From SLHU01 sp009929975 (lineage in GTDB: Bacteria > Bacillota > Clostridia > Saccharofermentanales > UBA5734): 64,000 nucleotides of DNA. A program made the position numbers and the translations under genes. The stretch lies in the NCBI GenBank assembly GCA_040776905.1, contig JAXGZQ010000001.1, positions 310,001 to 374,000 on the forward strand, in the 5' to 3' direction. A model generated the notes under the pieces. The model was not told where the DNA came from. It made no database searches and saw only the letters and a list, made by a program, of their open reading frames with translations. Shown here piece by piece: positions 50,482 to 59,486 of this stretch; positions within the stretch are counted from its first letter, which is position 1; every line of letters begins with the position of its first letter.

Positions 50482-52932
50482 CTATGGTTCAATTGGTTTG
50501 ACAATGTTGTCATACTGATACGCCCAGTATCGATCAAGCTGACGAACGATCGACTGCGGGATGCTCTCTCGGTCATAAACACGTCCGTTGCGCATCGTCA
50601 CGGTGGTCGTACTGACCGCTTCGATGGTCTCGCTTAATGAATTGATATAGTCAAAATAGGGTGACCGTTCGACGCCCGCGGCACTCAGCATCATCTGGCT
50701 GAGAAAATTAGGGCTCAGGCGGCTGGCATCGGTCTCAATCTCCGGAAGTTCATAGTTGGCCCAGATCAGATAGGGTGTTTCATACAATTTCATCGTTTCC
50801 TCAATATTGAGATCCGACATCGGTTTGCCGAAATGAGCTTCGTAGAACGGCTCAAACAGTTTATTCCTGCCTGGCAGATGGTCACCGAAGAAGACCAGCA
50901 TGGTCGGTTCATCCAATGCCTCAAGCTGCTCAATCAGATATTTCAAGGCGTCGTCAGAGTGGCGCAGCATGCTCAGGTACAGTTCAACTGACTCCGCGTC
51001 AGCATAGTCTGGCAAGGTGATATGATATTCCAGTTGTTCAAAGTTCTCGTCCGTTCCATAGTAGGGAAAATGATTCTGCATGGTAACGGAAAAGATAAAC
51101 AGGCGTTCTTCTTTCGTTTTGGACTGCAGTTGATCAACGATCATCTCATAATCAGCCTGATCACTGATGAAGTTGATCATTGTCGCGTCCTCGGGAAAAC
51201 TTTCCATGCTGATGAATTCATCAAAACCCATCGCCGGATAGACCACCTGCCGGTTCCAGAACGATCTCAGATAGGGGTGGATCGCGACGCTGCGATAGCC
51301 CTGCTGGCTGAGCAGGTCCGGGACACTGTGCACCGGTTTGCGGAAATAGGACATGTAGGGAATGCTGGAATCATGAAAGAAAATCATCGATCCGCCGGTC
51401 AAAAACTCAAATTCCGTATTGCAGGTGCCTCCGCCGAAGACCGGCGAAAGCATATAGCCGTCAATCGTCTGGTCTGAATTACGCAGCTGGTTGAAATAGG
51501 GCATCTCGGATTCACTGGCCTTGAGATCCTTGATATGGCCAAGATCCGAGAATGACTCGCTCATGATAACGATAATATTGGGCTGGTCTGGATCCGGTTC
51601 CGATTTCTGCTGTGGTGCCAGATAGAAATCTTCAGGGATCGGTTCTTTTGCGACCGGCGCTTTGATGAAAAGGTCGCGAATGCTGCCGACAAACGGAACA
51701 ACAAATCCGTTCTGCCCGTAATTCATCATCTGATTCCAGGGATATTTCGCGACATTGAACCGCGTGATCATCAGCGTGTCATTAAGAACAATCTGGCTGG
51801 CCAGCAGGAAAACGAGCAGAAGCACCGAGGCCGAGGCGGCAGCGCGGGATACAACCGTCTTGAAGAGGCCGCGGCTGCGGGCATAGGTCAGCAGAATCGC
51901 CAGAACCGCGACGAGCAGCATCGCGATCAGAAAACGGACACTCGGCTTGAACTGGAGCTGGGCAAGCCCGGTTGCCATCAGCATGGGCAGTGAAACAATG
52001 TCGCCGGCGAACAAAGGATCGCCGCGGAAAAACTGCTTGCTGTGATTGCCATAAGCCAGGCCGATCACGATGAAACTGCCGATATAAAGCGCGATCCGGT
52101 CATTGCGGATCATCGCGGCCAGCAGCATCTGCAGCAGGAGGATGAACAGAAAACTGAGAATGACCAGGGTGAAGGGCAACTGCGCGTCCTTGTTCAGCGC
52201 GTTGAGCATCTCAACGATCACAACCAGAATTAATGACGTCAGCAGAACCGGAATGAACGGCAGCCGGTCAAACACCCGCTTGAGAAAACGCAGGGGGACG
52301 AAAAGCAGAAAGATGATCAGCGCCAGCAGCACAGACGCGATGATCATCCCGACCGTATCAAAACGGGTATAAGCAGTCAGAAGACCCAGGGACAATCCGC
52401 GGTTCATTCCGTTGAACTGCATCCGGTCCTCAACAGCGAAGACGGTATGAATCGACAGAAGATCCTGATCGGAAAGCTGATCGACCGTCAGGCGAAGCAT
52501 GAGGGTTTGTCCGGGATACGTCCCTTTGACATCCATCGGGATCAGTGTACTGCTGTAAGGATTGATATCATGTCCGGTCAAATTGGTTTCATAGAGCGGG
52601 GTCAGGCTGCCGGCATCAAAAAAAGTCAGTGTCAGCAGCAGCTGGTCCGGCTGCTTGAGAGTAACCGGAGGATCAAACGATAACGACAGGTCTGACAGCC
52701 CTTCCGTGGTCACGTTGAACGGCTGGTCGATGACATCGCCCTGGGTCAGTTTCAAGGGGAGATAATCGCCGATTCCCATCGGTTCATCCCATTCCTCAAC
52801 AAAGAAAGACGACCAGGCACGAATGATCACCGCGATGAGGAATATCAGAATAACGAGCCGGGCGGCCCAAAGACACCGCTTTGGTGTCAGGACGCGCCTC
52901 AGTGTGGTGATAATGGTCGAAGCTCGATTCAT
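50482..52932 (-). CDS. LTA synthase family (alkaline-phosphatase-superfamily) membrane enzyme
   Basis: About seven membrane segments in the first 400 residues are followed by an extracellular sulfatase-fold domain from about 450. Metal and nucleophile residues are visible: Glu459 in IMSESFSD, Thr503 in GGGTCNTEFEFLTGGS, Asp684-His685 in FFGDHLPG. LtaS enzymes polymerise glycerol-phosphate onto a glycolipid anchor. At 816 residues it is longer than staphylococcal LtaS because of extra N-terminal loop domain (about 45-175) between the first membrane segments. Some family members instead modify glycans with phosphoglycerol. Confidence 0.9.
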   Translation of the reverse strand: MNRASTIITTLRRVLTPKRCLWAARLVILIFLIAVIIRAWSSFFVEEWDEPMGIGDYLPLKLTQGDVIDQPFNVTTEGLSDLSLSFDPPVTLKQPDQLLLTLTFFDAGSLTPLYETNLTGHDINPYSSTLIPMDVKGTYPGQTLMLRLTVDQLSDQDLLSIHTVFAVEDRMQFNGMNRGLSLGLLTAYTRFDTVGMIIASVLLALIIFLLFVPLRFLKRVFDRLPFIPVLLTSLILVVIVEMLNALNKDAQLPFTLVILSFLFILLLQMLLAAMIRNDRIALYIGSFIVIGLAYGNHSKQFFRGDPLFAGDIVSLPMLMATGLAQLQFKPSVRFLIAMLLVAVLAILLTYARSRGLFKTVVSRAAASASVLLLVFLLASQIVLNDTLMITRFNVAKYPWNQMMNYGQNGFVVPFVGSIRDLFIKAPVAKEPIPEDFYLAPQQKSEPDPDQPNIIVIMSESFSDLGHIKDLKASESEMPYFNQLRNSDQTIDGYMLSPVFGGGTCNTEFEFLTGGSMIFFHDSSIPYMSYFRKPVHSVPDLLSQQGYRSVAIHPYLRSFWNRQVVYPAMGFDEFISMESFPEDATMINFISDQADYEMIVDQLQSKTKEERLFIFSVTMQNHFPYYGTDENFEQLEYHITLPDYADAESVELYLSMLRHSDDALKYLIEQLEALDEPTMLVFFGDHLPGRNKLFEPFYEAHFGKPMSDLNIEETMKLYETPYLIWANYELPEIETDASRLSPNFLSQMMLSAAGVERSPYFDYINSLSETIEAVSTTTVTMRNGRVYDRESIPQSIVRQLDRYWAYQYDNIVKPIEP

Positions 52933-53114
52933 GGTGAAACTCCATTCACAGTGTCCGAAAGACGCTTCTCAAAAACGCCAATCACCTGTATTCTATCACG
53001 ATTTGCGCCCGGATGAAACAGGGTGCCGGGAGTCCCTGGACCAGCATTTGTTGCAGGCTGAGATCTTAATATGTTACAACTATGACAGATGAATCTGTAA
53101 TGGAGGAATGCCGG

Positions 53115-54626
53115 ATGAACCAAACGACCAGCCGCCTCGCGCTCCTGATGCAGCTGCTTGGCGTTACAGGGCGCGAACTGGGGATCGCTCTTCATGTCGA
53201 TCACTCACTTGTGAGCAAATGGAAGAATAATCACCGTCCGATTCCAGTCAGGTCCGGCATGTTATCGAGAATCGCTGATTATCTGATCATGGTCGACACA
53301 AAAAACGGGCACCAGGTGATACAAAGTCTGCTGGTGCCACCCGATTTTGGATCTGGTCCTCTTCCAGTCAATGATCTGCACGGCCTGCTGACACAATGGC
53401 TGCGCGATCCTGCGCAGGCTGGTCGGCAGCTTCCGGGAAATTCAGAGCAATACTGGCTCGATCGCGATCATTATGTCTGTCCGGTCGAGATTTTCCAGGG
53501 AGAATCCGGGCGCCGGCAGGCCGTTCTGCAGATTTTTCAAATGCTGCTCAGGCAGTCTGCCCCGTCTGAAATTCTCATCATGTCACAGGAGGATCGTGCC
53601 TGGATCGATGAAGACCCGGAGTTCAGCCGGAAGCTGCGCCAGCTGGTCATCCAGGTTTCAGAAAAGGGGCATCGCATCACCATCATCTACTGGCTTGGCC
53701 AGCAGCACAGCTCCCTGCTCAATATCATCCATGAATGGCTGCCGCTCCAGCTGCAGCAGCGGATAAACTCCTATTATTCCCCGGTCTACCGGCCTTTTGC
53801 CATGCCATTGACGCTCTATGTGATTCCCGAACAGGCAGCCATCTATGGCCTGATGGCCCATCCTCAGCATAAGCAGCGCCATTCCATGCTGTTTCGCGAC
53901 AGCATCACCATTCAGCATCTGAAACTTTTATACGAATCCTACCTGGCCGGATGCCAGCCGCTTCTCGAACCCTATGACCGCAGCCAGCTCCCCACGGTTC
54001 TCAAACAGATTGTCCGGGCCTCCCGTGATATCGAAAATAAGCCGGTTTTCGCCCAGATGGCCCTGCCATCCGTTCTCCTGCTGCCGCAATCAGACGCGCG
54101 TGATCTTCTGTCACCAGACCACCAGCAGGCGATTTTCGCCTTGATGACACAGGCCGATCCCCAGCTGCCCGAGCAGGCCAGCCAGATTCAAATCAGGAGG
54201 AAAGCCGAGCCTTCCCGTTATGTTTTTTCCAGCACGGCGATTCGAAACGCGCTGCAGCAGCCTGAGGTCGCTGATGAGTTTCTCAGCCTGCTGGCCAACC
54301 GGCCGGTCCGGCTCAGCGCGGCGGTTTTCCGCCAGCTGCTGATGACAGCGGCCAGCCATCTGCGAAATGACCCGCAGATGAGCATTGCCCTGATCAATGA
54401 TGAACAGTTTCAGTCAGACAGCTGGCAGAATCTGCTGTTGCTGCACGGTGATCTGCTGACAGCCTGGAACAGCCGCTCCCCCGGTATCATTCTGACGGCC
54501 AGGGAAAGTACTTTGCTGCACGCGTTCAATCTATACACCGACCGCCGCTGGCAGCAGATCCCGACAATCTGCCGGGATCGCGATCAAGTCATCGAGCAGT
54601 TGGAACGGTTCAGCCGGCAAAGCTGA
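53115..54626 (+). CDS. HTH-containing protein of unknown function, 503 residues
   Basis: Residues about 7-58 form a Cro/C1-like helix-turn-helix (RLALLMQLLGVTGRELGIALHVDHSLVSKWKNNHRPIPVRSGMLSRIADYL). The remaining about 440 residues are not recognised. Segment 135-260 looks like an alpha/beta domain (SAPSEILIMSQEDRAWIDEDPEFSRKLRQLVIQVSEKGHRITIIYWLGQ). I see no enzymatic motif and no membrane segment. The start at 53115 is set by GGAGGA. It is divergent from the LtaS-type gene with 182 bases between, so it might regulate it. Confidence 0.6.
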   Translation: MNQTTSRLALLMQLLGVTGRELGIALHVDHSLVSKWKNNHRPIPVRSGMLSRIADYLIMVDTKNGHQVIQSLLVPPDFGSGPLPVNDLHGLLTQWLRDPAQAGRQLPGNSEQYWLDRDHYVCPVEIFQGESGRRQAVLQIFQMLLRQSAPSEILIMSQEDRAWIDEDPEFSRKLRQLVIQVSEKGHRITIIYWLGQQHSSLLNIIHEWLPLQLQQRINSYYSPVYRPFAMPLTLYVIPEQAAIYGLMAHPQHKQRHSMLFRDSITIQHLKLLYESYLAGCQPLLEPYDRSQLPTVLKQIVRASRDIENKPVFAQMALPSVLLLPQSDARDLLSPDHQQAIFALMTQADPQLPEQASQIQIRRKAEPSRYVFSSTAIRNALQQPEVADEFLSLLANRPVRLSAAVFRQLLMTAASHLRNDPQMSIALINDEQFQSDSWQNLLLLHGDLLTAWNSRSPGIILTARESTLLHAFNLYTDRRWQQIPTICRDRDQVIEQLERFSRQS

Positions 54627-54659
54627 GCCGATCGCAGCCGCTTGAAACGCTAAAAATAC

Positions 54660-56435
54660 TCAGTCAGCAAACTGGGCCCGGTAAAGCTCAGCATATCGCC
54701 CATTGTGCCTGAGCAGCGTGTCATGGTCACCAATCTCAACCAGGCGGCCGTCGGCCATGACCAGAATCTGGTCACTGTGGCGGATGGTCGACAGGCGATG
54801 CGCGATGATGATGGTGGTACAGCGTGCGGTCACCTGGGCAATCGACTGCTGAATCAACTGCTCAGTCTCGGTATCGATATTGGCTGTAGCCTCATCGAGA
54901 ATGAAAATGGACGGACGGCGGGCGATCGCCCTGGCAAAACTGAGCAGCTGGCGCTGTCCGGCGGAAAATGTACTGCCCCGCTCTGTCACATGGGTCGCCA
55001 TCTGCTTGGACAGCCGATTGATGAACTCATCCGCATACGATAATTTCAAGGCTTCCGCCACCTGTTCATCATCAATCTGTTCATCACCCAGACGGATATT
55101 TTCCGCGATCGAACCGGAAAAGAGAAAGACATCCTGCAGCACGATCGCGACCTGACGGCGCAGTTCCACTATTTTGAATTCGCGGATATCCCGGCCATCG
55201 AGAAGAATGCTGCCTTTCTGAATATCATAAAACCGGAGCATCAATGATATGATCGTCGATTTTCCCGCGCCGGTCGCGCCGACAATCGCCGCGCTCTCGC
55301 CCGGGTTCATGACAAATGAGACATCACGTAAAACCCACTGCTCTTCTTCATACGCGAACCAGACGTTCCGGAATTCGACCCGTCCCTGCAGCGGCGGCAT
55401 CGGGTCACCGGCCTGGAGATCCTCCAGGTCATCCCGCTTATCAAGCAGTTCAAAAATCCGGTCGGCCGAAACGGCCGCTGACTGGATGGACGAGTACTTC
55501 TCCGCCAGATCATTGATCGGCTCGAAGAAGCGGCGGATATAGGCAGTAAAAGCATACAGGACACCAATCTGCAGGGTGCCGCCTGTCATGCCGCGCAAAC
55601 CAAACCAGATCAGCAGGACGATACCCAGATTGTTGATCACTTCCATCAGCGGCCGCATCAGGCTGTTGAGGCGGATCTGGACCAGTGTCTTATCACAGTA
55701 GTCGGTATTGAGCTGGTCAAACTCGCGGTGTTTCGCCGCTTCACGATTGAAAATCTGGACCAGCCGCATTCCGGCGATATTCTCAGCGAAAAACCCGTTG
55801 ATCTGACCGATCAGCTGCTTCATCACGATGAAGTTGCGCCGCAGCTTCGTTCTGATCAGAACCGTCACCAGCGCGATCAGTGGTGTCGTAACAAACGCGA
55901 TTAGTGCCATCTGCCAGTTAAGGATCAGCATCATCGTCGCGATACCGATCAGCAGGAAAATGTCTCTGAACAGATTGACGATGACATCCGCGAACAGCTC
56001 ATTCAGAGTTTCCACATCATTGGTCGCGCGGGTGATCAGCCGGCCGGAAGAATAACGGTCAAGAATCCGCATCGGCATATGGAGGATATGGCGGAACACC
56101 TGCCGACGGATTTCCATGAGGGTATTCTGGCCCATTTTCGCCATCAGATAGGACTGCACAATCTGCAGGATCGACGCGATCATGACACTGCCGAGATAGA
56201 AGAGGCTGAGCGTAATGATCGGTTGCAAAGTTTCTGCCATCTGACCCAGCTTGAGGTATTTGTCAATGATGATCTGCACGATGAAGGGCTGGGCCAGTTC
56301 GGCTGCGTTGACGATGATCACCAGCACCAGGCTGATCAGCAGCAGACCGAGCTGAGGTCTGAGATATGGAATCAAACGCCAGATGCTGGAGCGCTGCGCA
56401 TGCTGTTTTTTCATCTCCGGCTTCATATCAGTCAT
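54660..56435 (-). CDS. ABC exporter half-transporter, catalytic subunit of heterodimer
   Basis: Six membrane helices (about 20-310) precede an ATPase domain with Walker A GATGAGKS (386-393), a non-canonical signature FSAGQ (490-494) and Walker B FILDE with catalytic Glu515. The start at 56435 follows GGAGG and overlaps the upstream partner by 8 bp. A canonical Walker B together with an altered signature is the pattern of one partner in heterodimeric exporters such as TM287/288 and LmrCD. Substrate, lipid or drug, is unknown. Confidence 0.93.
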   Translation of the reverse strand: MTDMKPEMKKQHAQRSSIWRLIPYLRPQLGLLLISLVLVIIVNAAELAQPFIVQIIIDKYLKLGQMAETLQPIITLSLFYLGSVMIASILQIVQSYLMAKMGQNTLMEIRRQVFRHILHMPMRILDRYSSGRLITRATNDVETLNELFADVIVNLFRDIFLLIGIATMMLILNWQMALIAFVTTPLIALVTVLIRTKLRRNFIVMKQLIGQINGFFAENIAGMRLVQIFNREAAKHREFDQLNTDYCDKTLVQIRLNSLMRPLMEVINNLGIVLLIWFGLRGMTGGTLQIGVLYAFTAYIRRFFEPINDLAEKYSSIQSAAVSADRIFELLDKRDDLEDLQAGDPMPPLQGRVEFRNVWFAYEEEQWVLRDVSFVMNPGESAAIVGATGAGKSTIISLMLRFYDIQKGSILLDGRDIREFKIVELRRQVAIVLQDVFLFSGSIAENIRLGDEQIDDEQVAEALKLSYADEFINRLSKQMATHVTERGSTFSAGQRQLLSFARAIARRPSIFILDEATANIDTETEQLIQQSIAQVTARCTTIIIAHRLSTIRHSDQILVMADGRLVEIGDHDTLLRHNGRYAELYRAQFAD

Positions 56436-58215
56436 GGCGTGTTCCCTCCTCTCCCTCGACCGGCGGTGTGACCGCGGCGGCGATGTCTTCACTTTGCTTT
56501 CTGGCGATGGTCGCGTACAGGCCTTCCTGCTTCAGCAGTTGATGATGCGTCCCCCGCTGTGTGATTTTCCCGTCATCGAGCACAATGATCTCATCACAGG
56601 TCTGCAGCGCGCTGACCCGGTTGGCGATGATCAGGCAGGTTGAGCGGCGCAGGCGTTCCTGCAGCATGCCGAGAATATGGCGTTCGGTTTCGGTATCAAC
56701 CGCGGAGAGCGCGTCATCAAGAATGATCAGCGGCGCGTCACGCAAAAGTGCCCGGGCCAGACCGATCCGCTGTTTCTGCCCACCGGACAACGTGACACCG
56801 CGTTCACCGACAACCGTGTCATAACCTTTGGCGAATTCTTCCATCGCTGAACGGTCAAAATCGGCCAGCCGGCTGGCTTCACGAATCTGTTCGAGCGTAT
56901 AGCGGTCATCAAAAAAGCGGATATTTTCTTCAATCGTCGTTGAGAAAAGGAAATTATCCTGTGGTGCATAGGCCACCTGGTCGCGCAGATAGGCCAGCGG
57001 CAGCCGGCGGATGTCCTGGCCATCCAGCAGCACAGCGCCCTCCGGTGGATCAAATACACGCAGCAGCAAGTTGGCCAGCGTACTCTTTCCGCTGCCGGTC
57101 CGGCCCAGAACACCGATCATCTGACCCGGACGGATGTCCATGTTGATGCCGGACAGCGCGTTCTTGTCTTCACCCGGAAACATGAAATCGAGATTCCTGA
57201 TCTGTACATGGCCGGCCGCGCGCTCAGGCAGATCCTCCTTCGTCAGATGATCCGGATGATCCTGAATCGCCGGTTCAACCGAAAGGACATTCTGGTAGCG
57301 TTTATAGGATGCCAGACCACGCTGCATCATATTGATGATCCGCGCGACGGAACGGATCGGATTGATGATTAACGTCAGAAGGCCGTTAAAGGCAACAAAC
57401 TGGCCGAGTGAGACATCGCCCTGCAGCACGAGATGGCTGCCGTAGACCAGGCTGATCGCGAAACTGATGCCGAACAGGAGAACCACTGACGGGCCCATCG
57501 ACGCGGCAACGCGTGTCATCGCCAGATTCGCGTCACGGCTGCGCTGGTTCAGCGCCTCAAACCGATGGCTTTCCTCCTCCTCCTGACCGTAGGCCTTTAT
57601 AACGGAAAGACCTGATATGCTTTCCTGTACACGGTCCGAAACCGAAGCGAAAGCCTCCTGCACACGGCGGAAACGGATCCGGATCTGCCGTCCCATGATA
57701 ATAACGACCGTCAGGATGATCGGGACCGGGATCAGGGCAAACGCTGTCAGCCGCGGGCTGACTTCGGTCGTCATATTGCCGATTGAAAGAAATATCATCA
57801 CCAGAACATTCAGGCTCAGGGCAAGGCCCGGACCGAGTGTCTGGCGGATCGCGCCGATATCATTGATGGCATACGCCATCAGGTCGCCCGTTTTCTGATA
57901 CTGGTAATACTGCATCGGCAGCTTCTGCAGATGTTCAAAAAGGTGGAGCCTCAGATCTGCTTCAAGATAACGCGATGTTCCCATGATCAGATAGCGCCAG
58001 ATAAACCGGGAAGCAAACGCGCCGATGGCGACCAGCATGAGAATGCCCAGCTGGCGATAGACATCACGCGATACAATCTCGGCGACCGGGACATTGAGCG
58101 AGTCAATGATCTCACCAAGCAGCCGTGGCGTAAGAACCTGGAAATAAGCTGAGACAGCCAGCAGAATAAAACCCGGAAGGTAGTATTTCCCATATCGTCT
58201 GATGAATTGTCGCAA
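56428..58215 (-). CDS. ABC exporter half-transporter, degenerate-site subunit of heterodimer
   Basis: Six membrane helices are followed by an ATPase domain with Walker A GRTGSGKS (371-378), a canonical LSGGQ signature (476-480) and Walker B LIILDD, in which the catalytic Glu is replaced by Asp501. Paired with the downstream subunit this gives one canonical and one degenerate ATP site. The two genes overlap and are cotranscribed. It starts with an unusually short N-terminus before the first membrane helix (GFILLAVSAYF). Confidence 0.93.
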   Translation of the reverse strand: MRQFIRRYGKYYLPGFILLAVSAYFQVLTPRLLGEIIDSLNVPVAEIVSRDVYRQLGILMLVAIGAFASRFIWRYLIMGTSRYLEADLRLHLFEHLQKLPMQYYQYQKTGDLMAYAINDIGAIRQTLGPGLALSLNVLVMIFLSIGNMTTEVSPRLTAFALIPVPIILTVVIIMGRQIRIRFRRVQEAFASVSDRVQESISGLSVIKAYGQEEEESHRFEALNQRSRDANLAMTRVAASMGPSVVLLFGISFAISLVYGSHLVLQGDVSLGQFVAFNGLLTLIINPIRSVARIINMMQRGLASYKRYQNVLSVEPAIQDHPDHLTKEDLPERAAGHVQIRNLDFMFPGEDKNALSGINMDIRPGQMIGVLGRTGSGKSTLANLLLRVFDPPEGAVLLDGQDIRRLPLAYLRDQVAYAPQDNFLFSTTIEENIRFFDDRYTLEQIREASRLADFDRSAMEEFAKGYDTVVGERGVTLSGGQKQRIGLARALLRDAPLIILDDALSAVDTETERHILGMLQERLRRSTCLIIANRVSALQTCDEIIVLDDGKITQRGTHHQLLKQEGLYATIARKQSEDIAAAVTPPVEGEEGTRHD

Positions 58216-58282
58216 AAACAGACACCCCCATTGATAAAATCACCATCAATTCAATATGATAACATAAACCTATCCGGACAAC

Positions 58283-58312
58283 TTGTTGAATATCATCCGG
58301 GCATGGTATTGT
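58283..58312 (+). promoter_or_regulatory. putative promoter of the hydroxypyruvate-isomerase-like gene
   Basis: TTGTTG and TATTGT with an 18-base spacer on the plus strand, about 55 bases before the ATG. Both boxes are moderate matches. Confidence 0.45.
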
Positions 58313-58368
58313 GAATCATGGAGACAATATGGTTGTACAGTCATCATCGGCTGTAAAAGAGGTGTTCT

Positions 58369-59139
58369 ATGCGTTTTTCTGTTTGTATTGATGCGTTATA
58401 CGGCGATCTGAGTCCCGTTGAAGGTATCGAAAAGAGTGCCGCGGCCGGTGCACAGGCCATTGAGTTCTGGAGCTGGTGGAACAAGGATCTTCCCGCCATC
58501 CGGGACGCGCTGGACAAAACCGGCCTCACGCTGGCTGGTTTCTGCACCCGCTCGTTCAACCTGACCGATCCTGACCTGCGGCCAGAGTTTCTCGAAGCAC
58601 TCGAGCAGTCGCTCGAAGCCGCCAAAGACACAAACTGCCGGTGTCTGATCACCCAGTCCGGTCCCCGCCTGCCTGACAAGCCGCGCGAAGCGCAGGTGGA
58701 AAGCCTGCTGGAAGGGCTCAATGCCAGTCGTCCGATTCTGGAGAAATATGACACGACGCTGCTGCTGGAACCGTTGAACACGTTTCGCGACCACCCGGAT
58801 ATCCTGCTCACTGATACCGATGAATCCTTTGAGATCATCCGCTCGGTCAACCATCCCCAGATCCGGCTGCTGTTCGATATCTACCATCAGCAGATCAGCT
58901 GCGGCAACATTCTCGACACCGTCCTGCCCAATATCGATCTGATCGGCCACTTCCATGCCGCGTCCGTACCGGGACGGCATCAGCTGACCCTGGGTGAACT
59001 CCACTACAGCCACATTTTCCAGGCCATTGATACAACCGGCTATCGCGGTTATATGGGGCTTGAATACTGGCCGGACATCGACGCGTCAGAGAGCTTGCGT
59101 CAATGCATCGCTCTGGCGAAGCCCGCGCTCAACGGCTGA
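58369..59139 (+). CDS. hyi: hydroxypyruvate isomerase family TIM barrel
   Basis: The 256-residue barrel has VCIDALYGDLSPVEGIEKSAAAGAQAIEFWSWWNKDL and LAGFCTRSFNLTDPDLR. The metal-ligand segments are LLLEPLNTFRDHPDILLTD, IRLLFDIYHQQI, IGHFHAASVPGRHQ and GYMGLEYWPD. This is the Hyi/OtnI pattern: interconversion of hydroxypyruvate with tartronate semialdehyde, or a 4-carbon analogue. It is a single plus-strand gene; its last 11 bp overlap the convergent DUF1294 gene. Glycerate kinase, a pathway partner, is encoded 19 kb away. Confidence 0.78.
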   Translation: MRFSVCIDALYGDLSPVEGIEKSAAAGAQAIEFWSWWNKDLPAIRDALDKTGLTLAGFCTRSFNLTDPDLRPEFLEALEQSLEAAKDTNCRCLITQSGPRLPDKPREAQVESLLEGLNASRPILEKYDTTLLLEPLNTFRDHPDILLTDTDESFEIIRSVNHPQIRLLFDIYHQQISCGNILDTVLPNIDLIGHFHAASVPGRHQLTLGELHYSHIFQAIDTTGYRGYMGLEYWPDIDASESLRQCIALAKPALNG

Positions 59140-59440
59140 GCCACCAGATCAGCGCGGCCAGCTGAATCAGCAGGATCAGCGGCAGGCCGAAACGAAAACG
59201 CGCGTGCCGGGTCTTGTGGCGGTATGCCTGCATGCCGAACCACAACCCGGGCACAGCACCCAGCCAGGCAAGAACAAAAAATAATGACTCCGGCAATCGT
59301 CGGCGCTGGATCATCGCCTGCCGCTTGTCAATGCCGAATAAGACAAAAGCCACCAGGTTGATAATAAAGAGCCAGGCAAAAATCAGCCACATCGTGCCGG
59401 GTTCCAGCGGGGCCGCAGCGGTTATGATCCACCATCTCAT
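59129..59440 (-). CDS. DUF1294 membrane protein
   Basis: About three hydrophobic segments span 103 residues. The motif LFGIDKRQAMIQRRRLPESLFFVLAWLGAVPGLWFGMQAYRHKTRHARFRFGLPLI is the DUF1294 signature. Function is unknown. A GGGGGA precedes the ATG at 59440; a methionine 16 codons later is closer to the usual family start. It is convergent with the hydroxypyruvate-isomerase-like gene. Confidence 0.83.
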   Translation of the reverse strand: MRWWIITAAAPLEPGTMWLIFAWLFIINLVAFVLFGIDKRQAMIQRRRLPESLFFVLAWLGAVPGLWFGMQAYRHKTRHARFRFGLPLILLIQLAALIWWLSR

Positions 59441-59486
59441 CGAGCCGGTCCCCCTATGGCCTGCGTTTTTTTCAGTTCAAATATGA

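Noticed and set aside
53043..53100. promoter for the HTH gene
   Set aside because: Several AT-rich boxes are present, but none has a -35 and -10 pair with 16-18 bases between them.
58216..58282. promoter of the ABC exporter operon
   Set aside because: The region is AT-rich with candidate -10 boxes, but no convincing -35 at the right distance was found on the minus strand.
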